Source: Bacteroidales bacterium UBA4360 (GTDB taxonomy: Bacteria > Bacteroidota > Bacteroidia > Bacteroidales > UBA932). Taken from it: 64,000 nt of DNA. The DNA lies in assembly GCA_002393945.1 (NCBI GenBank), contig DGSO01000029.1, forward strand, positions 1-64,000. The letters run 5' to 3'. A model generated the notes under the pieces. It saw only the letters and a program-made list of their open reading frames with translations. It had not been told where the DNA came from and did not search any database. The translations under genes and the position numbers were made by a program. Numbering within the stretch: the first letter of the stretch is position 1; every line of letters starts with the position of its first letter. This document shows positions 36,101-45,418 of this stretch, piece by piece.

Positions 36101-37092
36101 CAGTCGTTTGCCGATTGTTTAAACTTGGCGTAAGCCTTCATATACTGCTTTACCGGGATGGTAGGGGAGCCAACCAGGACTTCACCTTCCTTGCGGATGT
36201 TGCCGATGACGCCACCCTGTGCGCAGATAGTGGTATGGTCTGCAATCTTGAGATGTCCCGCGATGCCCACCTGGCCTGCCAGGATGCAGTATTTGCCTAT
36301 CTGCGTAGAGCCGGCGATGCCGGTCTGGGCAGCCATCACGGTGTGGTCTCCCACGATGACGTTGTGCGCAATCTGGCACAGGTTGTCAATCCTTACGCCG
36401 TTGCCGATAATTGTTGACTCCATCTGAGCGCGGTCTACGGTGGTGTTTGACCCAATCTCCACATCGTTGCCGATGACTACGTTTCCAAGGTGCTCGATCT
36501 TTTCCCAGCTTCCGTCCGGCCTGGGTGCATTTCCAAAGCCGTCGGAGCCTATAATGCAGCCTGCATGAAGGATGACATTGTCGCCGATGATTGTTCCGGG
36601 ATAAACCACAACTCCGGGATAGATGATGCAGTTCTTGCCGATGGTTACATCTTCGCCGATATTGTTGTGCCCGTGAATTACGGTGTTGTCACCGATCTTG
36701 GTGCGTTTGCCGATAAAGACAAACGGACCCACCCAGACTTTCTTGCCCAGCTTGGCGCTCAGCGGGGAGCACCAGGAGAGGCAGCTGCGGTGCCTCTTGG
36801 CCTTCTTGCTGAGTTTTGAAGTGTACTTGAGAAGGTCTGCAATGGCGCTGTATGCATTTTCCACCCTTACCATGGTGGGAGTTACGGGCTCCTTGGGCTC
36901 GAAACTCTTGTCCACTATGAGGATTGAAGCCTTGCTTGTATATACGTAGGGCTCATACTTGGGATTTGCGAAAAAGCTCAGCGTGCCGGGTTTTCCGTGT
37001 TCAATCTTGGAAAACTTGGTGGCGCGGGCGCTTTCGTCACCCTCTACAGTGCCGTTAAGCAGCTGTGCAAGAAACTTGGCTGTATATTCCAT
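36100..37092 (-). CDS. lpxD: UDP-3-O-(3-hydroxyacyl)glucosamine N-acyltransferase
   Basis: LpxD adds the second hydroxyacyl chain in lipid A synthesis. The uridine-binding N-terminal domain (about 1-100) includes [18 protein letters not shown]; the rest is a hexapeptide left-handed helix. The catalytic His is in [12 protein letters not shown]. The C-terminal helix carries the lysine-rich ACP-facing end ([12 protein letters not shown]). The order lpxD-lpxC-lpxA is the usual Bacteroidota order. gpmI ends one base upstream. Confidence 0.95.
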   Translation of the reverse strand: MEYTAKFLAQLLNGTVEGDESARATKFSKIEHGKPGTLSFFANPKYEPYVYTSKASILIVDKSFEPKEPVTPTMVRVENAYSAIADLLKYTSKLSKKAKRHRSCLSWCSPLSAKLGKKVWVGPFVFIGKRTKIGDNTVIHGHNNIGEDVTIGKNCIIYPGVVVYPGTIIGDNVILHAGCIIGSDGFGNAPRPDGSWEKIEHLGNVVIGNDVEIGSNTTVDRAQMESTIIGNGVRIDNLCQIAHNVIVGDHTVMAAQTGIAGSTQIGKYCILAGQVGIAGHLKIADHTTICAQGGVIGNIRKEGEVLVGSPTIPVKQYMKAYAKFKQSAND

Positions 37093-37093
37093 A

Positions 37094-38614
37094 TTAAATC
37101 AGTGGCTCTGCCGTCATTGCGGCGGGTTGAGGAATGCCCATCAGCTTGAGGATGGTAGGAGCGACGTTGCACAGGGCACCGTCCTTTACGGTCTTTACCT
37201 CTTTTCCTGCGTTGATTACCACAAACTGGACGGTGTTGAGGGAGTGTGCAGTATTGGGGGTTCCGTCTGCGTTCACTGCAAAGTCTGCATTGCCATGGTC
37301 TGCGGTGAGAAGAACCACATAATCCTTTGCGACGGCCTCGTCGACAACTTTCTTTACAAGATTGTCGATGCAGGTGACGGCCTGGGTGATGGAGTTGTAA
37401 ACTCCGGTGTGGCCCACCATGTCTCCGTTTGCGAAGTTGAGGATAATCATGTCCTGCTTTCCGGTGCGGATTTCGGCAATGAGTTTTTCTGCAACCTCGG
37501 GGGCGCTCATCTGGGGAAGAAGGTCGTATGTGGGAACCTTGGGAGAGTTCACGAGGATGCGGTCTTCGTTCTCGAACACGGTTTCACGGCCGCCGTTGAA
37601 GAAGAATGTCACATGGGCGTATTTCTCTGTCTCGGCAATGCGGAGCTGGCGTTTTCCGGCCTTGGAAACGGTCTCTCCGAGCGTGTCCTGTACGAGTTCC
37701 TTGTCAAAGAGGATATGTACTCCGGTGAAGGAAGCGTCGTAAGGAGTGAGGCAGCAGTAGTAGAGAGGAATGGTGTGCATTCCCTCTTCGGGCATGTCTT
37801 TCTGGGTGAGGACGGAAGTGAGTTCGCGGGCGCGGTCGTTGCGGAAGTTGTAGAAGATGATGGCGTCGCCTTCCTCGATTGTGGCAACGGGCTTGCCGTT
37901 TTCCGTGACTACGATGGGCTTGATGAACTCATCGGTGACATCGGCATCGTAGCTTGCCTGGATACCGGCCTGTGCGCTTTCAAAAGCGGCACCCTTGCCT
38001 TCTACCAGAAGGTCATAGGCCTCCTTTACGCGGTTCCATCTCTTGTCGCGGTCCATGGCGTAGAAGCGCCCGCAGACGGATGCAACCTTGCCGGTTGTTT
38101 CGGCCATCTTCTCTTCGAGTTCCTTTACGAAGCCAAGGCCGCTGCGGGGATCGGTGTCACGGCCGTCCATGAAAGCGTGGACGTAGACCTTGTCCAGTCC
38201 TTCCTCCTTTGCAACGCGGAGAAACTCATAAACGTGGTCGAGGGAGCTGTGAACGCCGCCGTGGGAGGTAAGGCCCATGAGGTGGAGTTTCTTGCCGGAT
38301 TTCTTCACGTACTCGTATGCAGCCTTGATTTCCTTGTTTTCCAGAAGTTTGTGCTCACGGCATGCGATATTGATCTTGACGAGGTCCTGATATACTACGC
38401 GGCCTGCGCCCAGATTCATGTGTCCCACCTCGGAGTTGCCCATCTGGCCGTCCGGCAGGCCGACGTATTCGCCGCATGCCTGAAGATGGCTGTAGGGATA
38501 CTTCTCGCGGAGGGCGTCAATGTTGGGTGTTCCCTTTGTCCATATAGCGTTGGAATAGTCGTGGCGTCCTTCGCCCCAACCATCCAGAATCATCAGCAGT
38601 ACTTTTCTGTTCAT
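37094..38614 (-). CDS. gpmI: 2,3-bisphosphoglycerate-independent phosphoglycerate mutase
   Basis: GpmI interconverts 3- and 2-phosphoglycerate in glycolysis with two manganese ions. The alkaline-phosphatase-like core has MILDGWG, the phosphoserine Ser61 in MGNSEVGH, and later [11 protein letters not shown] and TADHGNAD metal ligands; the inserted transferase domain has the HGGVHS and GRFYAMDRD motifs. The length of 506 residues is standard. It has a -7 box at its 5' end but also lies 28 bases after tilS, so it can be read from two promoters. Confidence 0.96.
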   Translation of the reverse strand: MNRKVLLMILDGWGEGRHDYSNAIWTKGTPNIDALREKYPYSHLQACGEYVGLPDGQMGNSEVGHMNLGAGRVVYQDLVKINIACREHKLLENKEIKAAYEYVKKSGKKLHLMGLTSHGGVHSSLDHVYEFLRVAKEEGLDKVYVHAFMDGRDTDPRSGLGFVKELEEKMAETTGKVASVCGRFYAMDRDKRWNRVKEAYDLLVEGKGAAFESAQAGIQASYDADVTDEFIKPIVVTENGKPVATIEEGDAIIFYNFRNDRARELTSVLTQKDMPEEGMHTIPLYYCCLTPYDASFTGVHILFDKELVQDTLGETVSKAGKRQLRIAETEKYAHVTFFFNGGRETVFENEDRILVNSPKVPTYDLLPQMSAPEVAEKLIAEIRTGKQDMIILNFANGDMVGHTGVYNSITQAVTCIDNLVKKVVDEAVAKDYVVLLTADHGNADFAVNADGTPNTAHSLNTVQFVVINAGKEVKTVKDGALCNVAPTILKLMGIPQPAAMTAEPLI

Positions 38615-38637
38615 GTTATGATATGTCTAAAATCTTA

Positions 38638-38645
38638 CAAATTTA
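38638..38645 (-). promoter_or_regulatory. -7 box upstream of gpmI
   Basis: On the minus strand this reads TAAATTTG, 23 bases before the gpmI ATG. It overlaps the last codon and stop of tilS and would give an internal start for gpmI-lpxDCA. Confidence 0.45.
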
Positions 38646-39749
38646 ATCATTTTTTGCGGAAATCCGAAGTATGCGTTTTGTGGCTGCCGTAACGCGTACT
38701 GAATGGTCTATGCAGAAACCGGCTACGGCGAGCACGTGGTGCGGATTTCCGGCATCCTTGACTAGTGTTGCGGCATGCTTGTCCTCTACGTCGAAATGGT
38801 GGTCTGTGAACCAGTCCTGAAGCTTCTTTTTCCCAGGAGCCCCCAGCGGCCGTATCCAGTCTCCTGACTCCCAATGACCCTCAAAGTAGTCTCCGGCCTT
38901 GTCGGCATCCATTATGAGCATCCCTTGGGGCTGGATGACTGGACTTGAACCATCCCATTTTTCTTCTTGAATGATGTAGGAGTTTGTGGAGGCATACCCT
39001 CCGGAAACTGTAGCCGCCCGTGGCTTCATGAACGGGAGGGGCCCGCTGCCGGAGGCAGTGGGAGGGACGAGGACCGAAGGTCCGAAGGTTTCAGGAGGGT
39101 ATGCCTCCACAAACTCTGCGAACCGTTTCATGTCTTCATTCAAAGTCCGGATGAACGACGGATTAATCTCCCTGAAGACGGGGAAAACGAGGTTGCGGAT
39201 TTTGTTCCTCTTGTACTCGTTTTCTGCATTTGTGCAGTCTTCTCTCCATGAGAGATCGTGCTCTTCGGCAAATGCCTCGATATCCTCTCTGGTCATGTCC
39301 AGAAGGGGACGGAGGAGGGGAATATCGGCAAAGTCCGGGTCCGGGACGGAGCCTTCCTTTTTCATCCCGGTAATGCCTTTGAGGCCTGTGCCGCGGAGGA
39401 TGTTGAGGATGAGGGTTTCGGCATTGTCGTTGGCGTTGTGCGCCACGGCGACGGCCTCGTAGCCATGTTCCTTGCATAGTTCTCCGAACCAGTGGTAACG
39501 GAGCCTGCGGGCTGCCATCTCGGTGCTTATCTTTTCGGATGCGGCGTACTCAAGCGTCTCAAAATGCCGTACGTGGCACTCTATGCCGTATTTTGAAGCC
39601 CACTCGCGGACAAAGGCTTCATCCGAGTCGGATTCCTTTCCGCGGAGGTGGAAGTTGCAGTGTGCAATTGCGAAAGGCCCGCCCTCGAGGCGGACCTTTT
39701 CTGCAAGGCACATGGAGTCTATGCCTCCACTGACTGCAACAAGTAGCAT
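38643..39749 (-). CDS. tilS: tRNA(Ile)-lysidine synthetase carrying an in-frame palindromic insertion
   Basis: TilS attaches lysine to C34 of tRNA-Ile(CAU). The PP-loop SGGIDS lies at residues 7-12, unusually close to the start: relatives have about 20 residues before it, but an in-frame TAG stands just upstream. The N-terminal catalytic domain runs to about 210 (RRLRYHWF, AHNANDNAETLILNILRGTGL, LSWREDCTN). Residues 212-257 are encoded by a palindromic repeat, not by family sequence. A short TilS-C domain follows (GDWIRPLGAPGKKKLQDWF). At 368 residues the middle region looks reduced. As the only copy here of a normally essential gene, it is probably still active. Confidence 0.9.
   Translation of the reverse strand: MLLVAVSGGIDSMCLAEKVRLEGGPFAIAHCNFHLRGKESDSDEAFVREWASKYGIECHVRHFETLEYAASEKISTEMAARRLRYHWFGELCKEHGYEAVAVAHNANDNAETLILNILRGTGLKGITGMKKEGSVPDPDFADIPLLRPLLDMTREDIEAFAEEHDLSWREDCTNAENEYKRNKIRNLVFPVFREINPSFIRTLNEDMKRFAEFVEAYPPETFGPSVLVPPTASGSGPLPFMKPRAATVSGGYASTNSYIIQEEKWDGSSPVIQPQGMLIMDADKAGDYFEGHWESGDWIRPLGAPGKKKLQDWFTDHHFDVEDKHAATLVKDAGNPHHVLAVAGFCIDHSVRVTAATKRILRISAKND
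38980..39116. repeat. 137-bp palindromic element inserted in frame in tilS
   Basis: The ends are a perfect 23-bp inverted repeat (38980-39002 and 39094-39116; sequence begins GAGTTTGTGGAGG). After one mismatch the stem extends five more pairs (39004-39008 with 39088-39092). Inside are three small hairpins: CCCGT/ACGGG, CTGCC/GGCAG and GGACC/GGTCC. It encodes TilS residues 212-257. The opposite strand is also open through it and gives the same end peptides (EAYPPET and VSGGYASTNS). Confidence 0.85.
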
Positions 39750-39752
39750 AAA

Positions 39753-40790
39753 CTACCTTTTGTGTGAGATTGTATAGGTGAAGCCGAACTCCAGGAATTC
39801 CTTGAACTGTACGCCCTTGGCGTCAGGGGTGCCGTCTGCGTCCGTGTCTTTTACCTTTACCAGAGGATCGTAAATCATGTTGGTGGAAACGGTGAGGGCA
39901 AAGTACTTGGCAAGTTTCCAGAATACCTTGTTGTCCCATGTCACACGGGGCTCAACCTTGGGGGTAAGGTAGTTGTAGAACAGGGCAAGCTGGGTGGTGT
40001 AGGTGAAGTTGTCGTTGATCACCCATGAAGCGTCGGCCTTGACCTGGGCACCGAATTCGAATCGTGCAGGCTTCCATGCGGTGGCTTTGCCGTCGGTACC
40101 GGTAGCCGTTACTTCCATACCGTATTTGTCACGCAGCGTTTCGTTTGAAACGATTACGACACCGCCGGTAAGGGGAGCGACGTTGAGTGAGAACCAGGGC
40201 TTGGGTGTCCACAGGAGACCGAGACCCAGATTGATGTATGCCGGAGAGAAGAGACCGGACTGGATAGTCCTGGCATTGAGCCAGTCTTCTTTGGTGGGCT
40301 CTGTTTCACCGTCAGTTGAAGGAGTGCCGTACTTGAAGTTGTCGCCGAACTGGGTCTTGAAGTCGAAGTTGGCAGAATATGACAAGTGACGGATAGGAGT
40401 CTCGAAGCCCCATTTGGATTCGAAGTAGATGCGGTCCTTGTTCTTCTGGTAGATGGGCTTGTCGGCAGAATAGAGTGTGCCGTAATCGAGCTGGAGACGG
40501 TTGTTCCAGATCATCTTGTCCTTGGCGTAATTGGCGCTGGCGTCAATGTTGCCTGCAAGGGTGATGGTGTTGTAACCACCTGCAGCCCACTGGGAAAGAT
40601 AAGTCTGGCCAAAGTTGATGTTGGTCTGGATGGTGTTTGTCCAGTAGGTGGGCTTGGGTGCCGCTACCGGAACTTCTTCTGCCTGGCTGAGGGCTGCCGC
40701 AGCCTCTGCTGCTGCGCTCTGAGCGTCCTGGGCGTATGCCGCAAATGTGCCTGCGAGGGCAATTGCTATGAATGTGAATGCTTTTTTCAT
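39753..40790 (-). CDS. DUF3078 family outer-membrane-type protein
   Basis: The start at 40790 gives the signal peptide MKKAFTFIAIALAGTFAAYA; the longer in-frame start overlaps proS. The mature 325-residue chain is a string of amphipathic strands (for example YWTNTIQTNINFGQTYLSQWA, YFESKWGFETPIRHLSY, FKEFLEFGFTYTISHK), with an aromatic-rich last strand as in beta-barrels. These match DUF3078 proteins, common in Bacteroidota and of unknown function. It sits one base after proS and three before tilS, so it is cotranscribed with housekeeping genes. An outer-membrane location is inferred. Confidence 0.75.
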   Translation of the reverse strand: MKKAFTFIAIALAGTFAAYAQDAQSAAAEAAAALSQAEEVPVAAPKPTYWTNTIQTNINFGQTYLSQWAAGGYNTITLAGNIDASANYAKDKMIWNNRLQLDYGTLYSADKPIYQKNKDRIYFESKWGFETPIRHLSYSANFDFKTQFGDNFKYGTPSTDGETEPTKEDWLNARTIQSGLFSPAYINLGLGLLWTPKPWFSLNVAPLTGGVVIVSNETLRDKYGMEVTATGTDGKATAWKPARFEFGAQVKADASWVINDNFTYTTQLALFYNYLTPKVEPRVTWDNKVFWKLAKYFALTVSTNMIYDPLVKVKDTDADGTPDAKGVQFKEFLEFGFTYTISHKR

Positions 40791-40791
40791 A

Positions 40792-42270
40792 TTAATATGA
40801 TCTTGCAAATATAACTCTCTGGTGTGAAGGCTTGCCGGTGTAGATGCATTTGCCTTCTTCAATGCATACTGCGCTGTCTACAGGGATGCAGCGGATAGTT
40901 GCCTTGGTCTCTTCCTGGATCTTGGCCTCGGTTTCGGCAGTGCCGTCCCAGTGGCAGAGGAGGAAGCCGCCCTTTTCGATTTCTTCCTTGAACTCCTCCC
41001 AGGTGTCTACCTTGCGGATGGATGCATCGCGGAATGCGAGGGCTTTGTTGTAAATGGTTTTCTGGATGTCGTCAAGAAGGTCGATGATGCGGTCCTCAAG
41101 GCCTTCGATGGGTTCGGAAATCTTTTCGAGGGTGTCTCTGCGGGCTACTTCCACGGTGCCGTTCTGAAGGTCGCGGGGACCCATTGCAAGGCGCACCGGG
41201 ACGCCCTTGAGCTCCCATTCAGCGAATTTGAAGCCGGGACGGAGGGTGTCTCTGTCGTCGATTTCCACGCTGTGGCCCTTGGCTTCGAGGGCTTTCTTGA
41301 GCTCATACATCTTGTCAAGGACGGCGTTGTGCTCTTCGTCGCTCTTGTAGATAGGAACCATCACAACCTGGATAGGGGCGAGGGCAGGGGGGAGGACAAG
41401 GCCGTTGTCGTCTCCGTGGGCCATGATGAGCGCGCCCATAAGACGTGTCGATACGCCCCAGGATGTTGCCCAGACGTATTCGTCCTTGCCTTCCTTGTTG
41501 GTGAAGGTGACGTCGAAGCTCTTGGCGAAATTCTGTCCAAGGAAGTGGGAAGTGCCTGCCTGGAGGGCTTTGCCGTCCTGCATCATGGCCTCGATGGTCA
41601 TGGTGTCGAGGGCGCCTGCAAAGCGCTCGCCCGGGCTCTTGTGGCCGACCACCACCGGAAGTGCCATGACTTCACGGGCGAAACGGGCATACACGTCTAC
41701 CATGCGCTGCTTTTCCTCTTCTGCCTCCTGTGCCGTTGCGTGTGCCGTGTGGCCTTCCTGCCAGAGGAATTCAGCGGTGCGGAGGAAGAGGCGGGTCCTC
41801 ATTTCCCAGCGCACTACGTTGCACCACTGGTTGCAGAGCACGGGAAGGTCTCTCCAGGAGTGAATCCAGTTCTTGTAGGTGTTCCAGATGATGGTTTCAG
41901 AGGTAGGACGGACGATGAGTTCCTCTTCCAGCTTGGCGGAAGGATCCACAACGATTCCGTTGCCGTTGGGATCGTTCATGAGCCTGTGGTGAGTGACCAC
42001 GGCGCACTCCTTGGCGAAGCCTGCTACATGCTCTGCTTCACGGGAGAAGAAACTCTTGGGTATGAAGAGGGGGAAGTATGCGTTCTTTACTCCGGTCTCC
42101 TTGAACATACCGTCAAGGATGCTCTGCATCTTTTCCCAAATTGCATATCCGTAAGGCTTTATGACCATGCAGCCGCGCACTGCGGACTGCTCGGCCAAAT
42201 CGGCCTTTACAACCAGGTCATTGTACCACTGGGAGTAGTTGTCGGACCTCTTGGTTACCTCTTTTGCCAT
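40792..42270 (-). CDS. proS: Prolyl-tRNA synthetase (eukaryote/archaea-like type)
   Basis: ProRS charges tRNA-Pro. The 492-residue protein has the class II motifs: [17 protein letters not shown] with motif 1, [20 protein letters not shown] as motif 2, and a late motif 3. The RPTSETIIW segment is typical. The INS editing domain of the long bacterial form is absent, and a C-terminal zinc-domain-like extension is present, so it is the short type. The ATG at 42270 lies about 100 bases after a -7 box; upstream in-frame codons overlap the leader hairpin and are not family-like. Confidence 0.93.
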   Translation of the reverse strand: MAKEVTKRSDNYSQWYNDLVVKADLAEQSAVRGCMVIKPYGYAIWEKMQSILDGMFKETGVKNAYFPLFIPKSFFSREAEHVAGFAKECAVVTHHRLMNDPNGNGIVVDPSAKLEEELIVRPTSETIIWNTYKNWIHSWRDLPVLCNQWCNVVRWEMRTRLFLRTAEFLWQEGHTAHATAQEAEEEKQRMVDVYARFAREVMALPVVVGHKSPGERFAGALDTMTIEAMMQDGKALQAGTSHFLGQNFAKSFDVTFTNKEGKDEYVWATSWGVSTRLMGALIMAHGDDNGLVLPPALAPIQVVMVPIYKSDEEHNAVLDKMYELKKALEAKGHSVEIDDRDTLRPGFKFAEWELKGVPVRLAMGPRDLQNGTVEVARRDTLEKISEPIEGLEDRIIDLLDDIQKTIYNKALAFRDASIRKVDTWEEFKEEIEKGGFLLCHWDGTAETEAKIQEETKATIRCIPVDSAVCIEEGKCIYTGKPSHQRVIFARSY

Positions 42271-42318
42271 ATTCTGTTTGCTTTTTTTTTGAATTTGCGT
42301 TAATATTGTATCCCGAAA

Positions 42319-42357
42319 CATGAAATGCAGGTATGGAACTTGCATGATTGTTTCATG
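42319..42357 (-). promoter_or_regulatory. Hairpin in the proS leader
   Basis: CATGAAATGCA (42319-42329) pairs with TGCAT (42341-42345) and TTTCATG (42351-42357), leaving a bulge of about five bases. It falls within the inferred proS 5' leader. It has no T-box features; any control role is speculative. Confidence 0.25.
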
Positions 42358-42373
42358 CCGGGCTTTTCCGGCG

Positions 42374-42381
42374 CAAATATA
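42374..42381 (-). promoter_or_regulatory. -7 box of the proS operon
   Basis: On the minus strand this reads TATATTTG, about 104 bases before the proS ATG. No -33 TTG is seen at ideal spacing. It would drive proS, the DUF3078 gene, tilS and the genes after them. Confidence 0.45.
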
Positions 42382-42414
42382 CGGATTTTATTGCAATTTA
42401 AGGAGGATCTGACA

Positions 42415-43692
42415 ATGAAAATAAGAATCATGGCGTACCTGTCGGCCATCATTGCCGCCTTGTCGTGCTCATCCCTAAGCCAACTGCAGACCCAAACCTT
42501 CGACGACGGCCTCTACGTAAGCTCTAAAGCAGACGTAGTCAAGACCGTAACCCCGGAGGTCCCTGAAAGCGAAATAGACAATCTCCTGGCAGACAGTCGG
42601 GAAACCGCAACCCTGCTTCTGAGCAGCGGGGACACACTTCAGGTGCGTCCCGGCCAGACCGTCAAATTCGCACCCACCGAAATAACGGTTCTCAACACAA
42701 CACCTTCATGGTATTACAGCCCCTGGTACTACAACTCATGGTATTGGGACTATGATTACTGGTACAGGCCGTACCGCTATTACAGCTGGTATTATGACCC
42801 TTGGTACCACTGGGATCCCTGGTATTATGACTATTACTGGTACAGACCGTACCGCCACTATTACAGCTGGTACTATGATCCCTGGTACTATGACTCATGG
42901 TATTACGGTCCGCACTACTATCACGGCTATTACGGATACTATCATCACGGCTATGGCTGGTATGACCGTTACTGGTATGGCGGAGGCCGCCACTACTGGG
43001 GCCCCTCACGTGCAGCTAGCCTCGGTCACAGGGACGGCAACTTCACCACCCGCGGCGGCGTCAACCGTACCGGAGGCATAGGAGCATCCCGCTCTTCTGT
43101 CGCAATGAAGGGCACGGGCGCATCGGCAGCTTCCACGTCCCGCTTCAGTGCAAGTCCTTCCAGGGCTTCAAGGTCTGCGGGTACAGCTGTGAGAAGCGTC
43201 GCCAGAACGAGCGCGTCTGCAACCAGAAGCTCCGGTTCCTCCGCAGCCAGGAGTACCGGCAGTTCGGCAGGAAGGAGTACGGTGTCCCGTTCTTCGTCGG
43301 CAGGCAGTTCTTCCCGCTCATCATCGATGGGTAGCAGAAGCTCTTCCCGCTCCTCATCCGTCGGCAGCAGCACCCGTTCAAGCTCCGGGCGCTCTTCCTC
43401 AACAAGGTCTTCCGGCAGCGGCAGCTACCGCTCTTCCGGTTCCTCGTCATACCGCTCCTCCGGATCATCGAGTTACCGTTCTTCCGGAAGCAGCTCCTCT
43501 TCTACCCGCAGTTCGTCATCGTCCTACGGCGGAGGAAGCTACCGCTCATCGGGAAGCAGCTCGTCTTCTTCAAGAGGCTCTTACAGCGGCGGTTCATCAC
43601 ACTCATCCGGCTCCTCTCATTCATCGGGATCTTCACATTCGTCCGGCGGTTCATCATCGCACTCCAGCGGCGGTGGCGGTGGACGCAGATAA
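42415..43692 (+). CDS. Lipoprotein with Trp/Tyr-rich and Ser/Arg-rich low-complexity regions
   Basis: AGGAGG at 42401-42406 sets the start at 42415, giving a lipoprotein signal ending ALSC (Cys 18). Residues 20-95 are ordinary, with a strand-rich LLLSSGDTLQVRPGQTVKF block. Residues ~96-200 are an extraordinary Trp/Tyr/Asp/Pro tract with units such as SWYYDPWYYDSWYY and YWYRPYRYY. From ~235 to the C-terminus (425) the chain is mostly Ser with Arg, Gly and His (YRSSGSSS units, then HSSGSSHSSG). I recognise no family. The aromatic tract could self-assemble or bind glycan; the Ser tail could be O-glycosylated at the surface. A FadL-type gene follows after 12 bases and probably works with it. Confidence 0.8.
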   Translation: MKIRIMAYLSAIIAALSCSSLSQLQTQTFDDGLYVSSKADVVKTVTPEVPESEIDNLLADSRETATLLLSSGDTLQVRPGQTVKFAPTEITVLNTTPSWYYSPWYYNSWYWDYDYWYRPYRYYSWYYDPWYHWDPWYYDYYWYRPYRHYYSWYYDPWYYDSWYYGPHYYHGYYGYYHHGYGWYDRYWYGGGRHYWGPSRAASLGHRDGNFTTRGGVNRTGGIGASRSSVAMKGTGASAASTSRFSASPSRASRSAGTAVRSVARTSASATRSSGSSAARSTGSSAGRSTVSRSSSAGSSSRSSSMGSRSSSRSSSVGSSTRSSSGRSSSTRSSGSGSYRSSGSSSYRSSGSSSYRSSGSSSSSTRSSSSSYGGGSYRSSGSSSSSSRGSYSGGSSHSSGSSHSSGSSHSSGGSSSHSSGGGGGRR

Positions 43693-43704
43693 ATACACTG
43701 AAGT

Positions 43705-45357
43705 ATGAAAAAGATTATCGGCATATTTTTCCTGCTTGGCATGTCCCTTGGTCTGAGTGCCCAGGACTGGCAGGATGCATATCTCTTCTCGGAGAACAAT
43801 TACATCGGCACGGCCCGCAGCGCTGCAATGGGTAACGCCATGACTGCGCTTGGAGGAGATCCGGGTTCACTCGGCATCAACCCTGCAGGCTCTTCGGTGG
43901 CTTCCTATTCGCAGTTCTATATCAGCTCCGGCCTCAGTATAAGCACTGCTTATGCTTCCGGTACTGTGCCGTCAGGCAGCTCGGAACCCACCGGCTTCGG
44001 AGATGAGGTAAAATCGTCCCGTACCCGTTTCAAGATGCCCAGCTTCGGCTATACCATGAATTTTGATACCGGGCGCCGCAGCGGTCTCAAGAGAATGTCC
44101 CTGGGTTTCGTGTTCAACACCACCAATGACTATACTCACAGGTTCAATGCCAGTGGTGTGAACTCGCATGATTCCTTCGGCGCGTCCCTTGCCTCATCGG
44201 CGGACGGTTATCTGACAAATGTCATGGCAAATGAAGACTGGTATGCCACCGGAGATGCGTCCAAGATGCCTGCATGGATAGACATGGTAGGTTACAGGGC
44301 CGGTCTCATCAGCGGCGTAACCGGCGCAGACGGTGCATACATCGCCCTCTCCGAGGTCATCGATGAGAACGGACAGTTCCGCATCGCCGCACCTCTTTAT
44401 CAGGAGTACGGCCGCCAGACCAGGGGATACAAGGGAGACTTCATCATGAACTGGTCTGCAAACTGGTCTGACAAGTTCTTCCTTGGCATCAATGTGGGTA
44501 TCGTGAACTCCTCCTACGGCATGGTGGAGTATTGGAAGGAGCAGCCCAACAACCCTTCAGACTTCGAGCCCATCGAATTCTCCGACGGCACCACAGGCCG
44601 TTTTGCTGGCATGACGATGAAGAGGGATTACTCCATGGAAGGGAATGGCATCTATGCCAAACTTGGAGCAATCTGGCTGCCGATTCCTTCCCTGCGCCTT
44701 GGCGCGGCAATCCAGACCCCTACCGCCTTTAATGTAATAGAGAAGTACTCCTATACCGGACAGTCGGAGATTACCGGCCAGTACCGCGGCGCCGTCTCCA
44801 GCCCGGAAGACACCTGGGGCTACAGGATCAGGCAGCCTTTCCGCTACAATCTGGGTGCGGCCTTCGCCCTTGGCAAACTGGCCCTCCTGAGTGCCGATTA
44901 TGAGTATGTCAACTACTCCCAGTCCGCATTCAAGAATTACAGCGGGGACGAGTATGACTTCGGCGATTACGATTTCTCCACCCAGAATGAGAACATCCGC
45001 AATTACCTTGGAGCATCCCGTTCCGTAAGGCTTGGTCTGGAATTCAAACCGCTTCCGGCCATTGCGGTCCGTACCGGCTATATCTGGCAGGGCTCAGGCG
45101 TTGCCGACGGCTCCGAGGGTGCCAAGAAGACCGTCTCCTTCGGCCTTGGCTATTCCTCTTCCGGCTCCTTCTATGCCGATTTCGCCCTCCGCTTCCGCTT
45201 CATGCCCACAGAATTCATCGTCCCGTACAGCTATTATTACGCTCCGGATGAGACCAACCCTTATTATAAGGTCATCGATGACGGAATACTCACTCCTGAA
45301 ATTGCAGTGGATTCCACCATTGCCGATGCCTTCCTAACATTTGGCTGGCGGTTCTGA
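43705..45357 (+). CDS. FadL/OmpP1-family outer membrane transport protein
   Basis: Signal peptide (MKKIIGIFFLLGMSLGLSAQ) and the N-terminal hatch motif typical of Bacteroidota FadL proteins: GTARSAAMGNAMTALGGDPG followed by GINPAG. The 530-residue mature chain is a beta-barrel of alternating strands, ending DAFLTFGWRF with a C-terminal Phe for barrel assembly. Relatives take up hydrophobic compounds such as fatty acids through a lateral gate. Its operon partner is the aromatic-rich lipoprotein, so uptake of a hydrophobic or aromatic ligand is a reasonable guess, without proof. Confidence 0.85.
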   Translation: MKKIIGIFFLLGMSLGLSAQDWQDAYLFSENNYIGTARSAAMGNAMTALGGDPGSLGINPAGSSVASYSQFYISSGLSISTAYASGTVPSGSSEPTGFGDEVKSSRTRFKMPSFGYTMNFDTGRRSGLKRMSLGFVFNTTNDYTHRFNASGVNSHDSFGASLASSADGYLTNVMANEDWYATGDASKMPAWIDMVGYRAGLISGVTGADGAYIALSEVIDENGQFRIAAPLYQEYGRQTRGYKGDFIMNWSANWSDKFFLGINVGIVNSSYGMVEYWKEQPNNPSDFEPIEFSDGTTGRFAGMTMKRDYSMEGNGIYAKLGAIWLPIPSLRLGAAIQTPTAFNVIEKYSYTGQSEITGQYRGAVSSPEDTWGYRIRQPFRYNLGAAFALGKLALLSADYEYVNYSQSAFKNYSGDEYDFGDYDFSTQNENIRNYLGASRSVRLGLEFKPLPAIAVRTGYIWQGSGVADGSEGAKKTVSFGLGYSSSGSFYADFALRFRFMPTEFIVPYSYYYAPDETNPYYKVIDDGILTPEIAVDSTIADAFLTFGWRF

Positions 45358-45369
45358 CAAGCATTTTTC

Positions 45370-45409
45370 TGCCATTTTGTCAGAGTTTGACCAGTGGCAC
45401 GAAGTTCGA
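45370..45409 (+). promoter_or_regulatory. Nested palindrome and possible sigma-54-like site upstream of dnaK
   Basis: TGCCA (45370-45374), GTCA (45379-45382), TGAC (45388-45391) and TGGCA (45395-45399) form two nested inverted repeats. The last part, TGGCACG then TTCGA, resembles a -24/-12 element with GG and GA ten bases apart; the second pair is off the usual GC. No TAnnTTTG box is found before dnaK, so this is the best candidate for its control region. Confidence 0.4.
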
Positions 45410-45418
45410 TAAAACTAT

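Noticed and set aside
36959..38692. A 577-codon ORF antisense to gpmI and lpxD
   Set aside because: It covers two well-defined genes; its sequence has no recognisable fold pattern and no start signals.
40951..42303. A 450-codon ORF antisense to proS
   Set aside because: It is a shadow of proS with no independent support.
42300..42373. T-box or tRNA-sensing leader before proS
   Set aside because: There is a hairpin, but no T-box sequence, specifier loop or antiterminator pair, and the leader is too short.
43170..43690. Repeats resembling a CRISPR array
   Set aside because: The repeats are irregular Ser codons in an open frame, with no constant repeat/spacer length.
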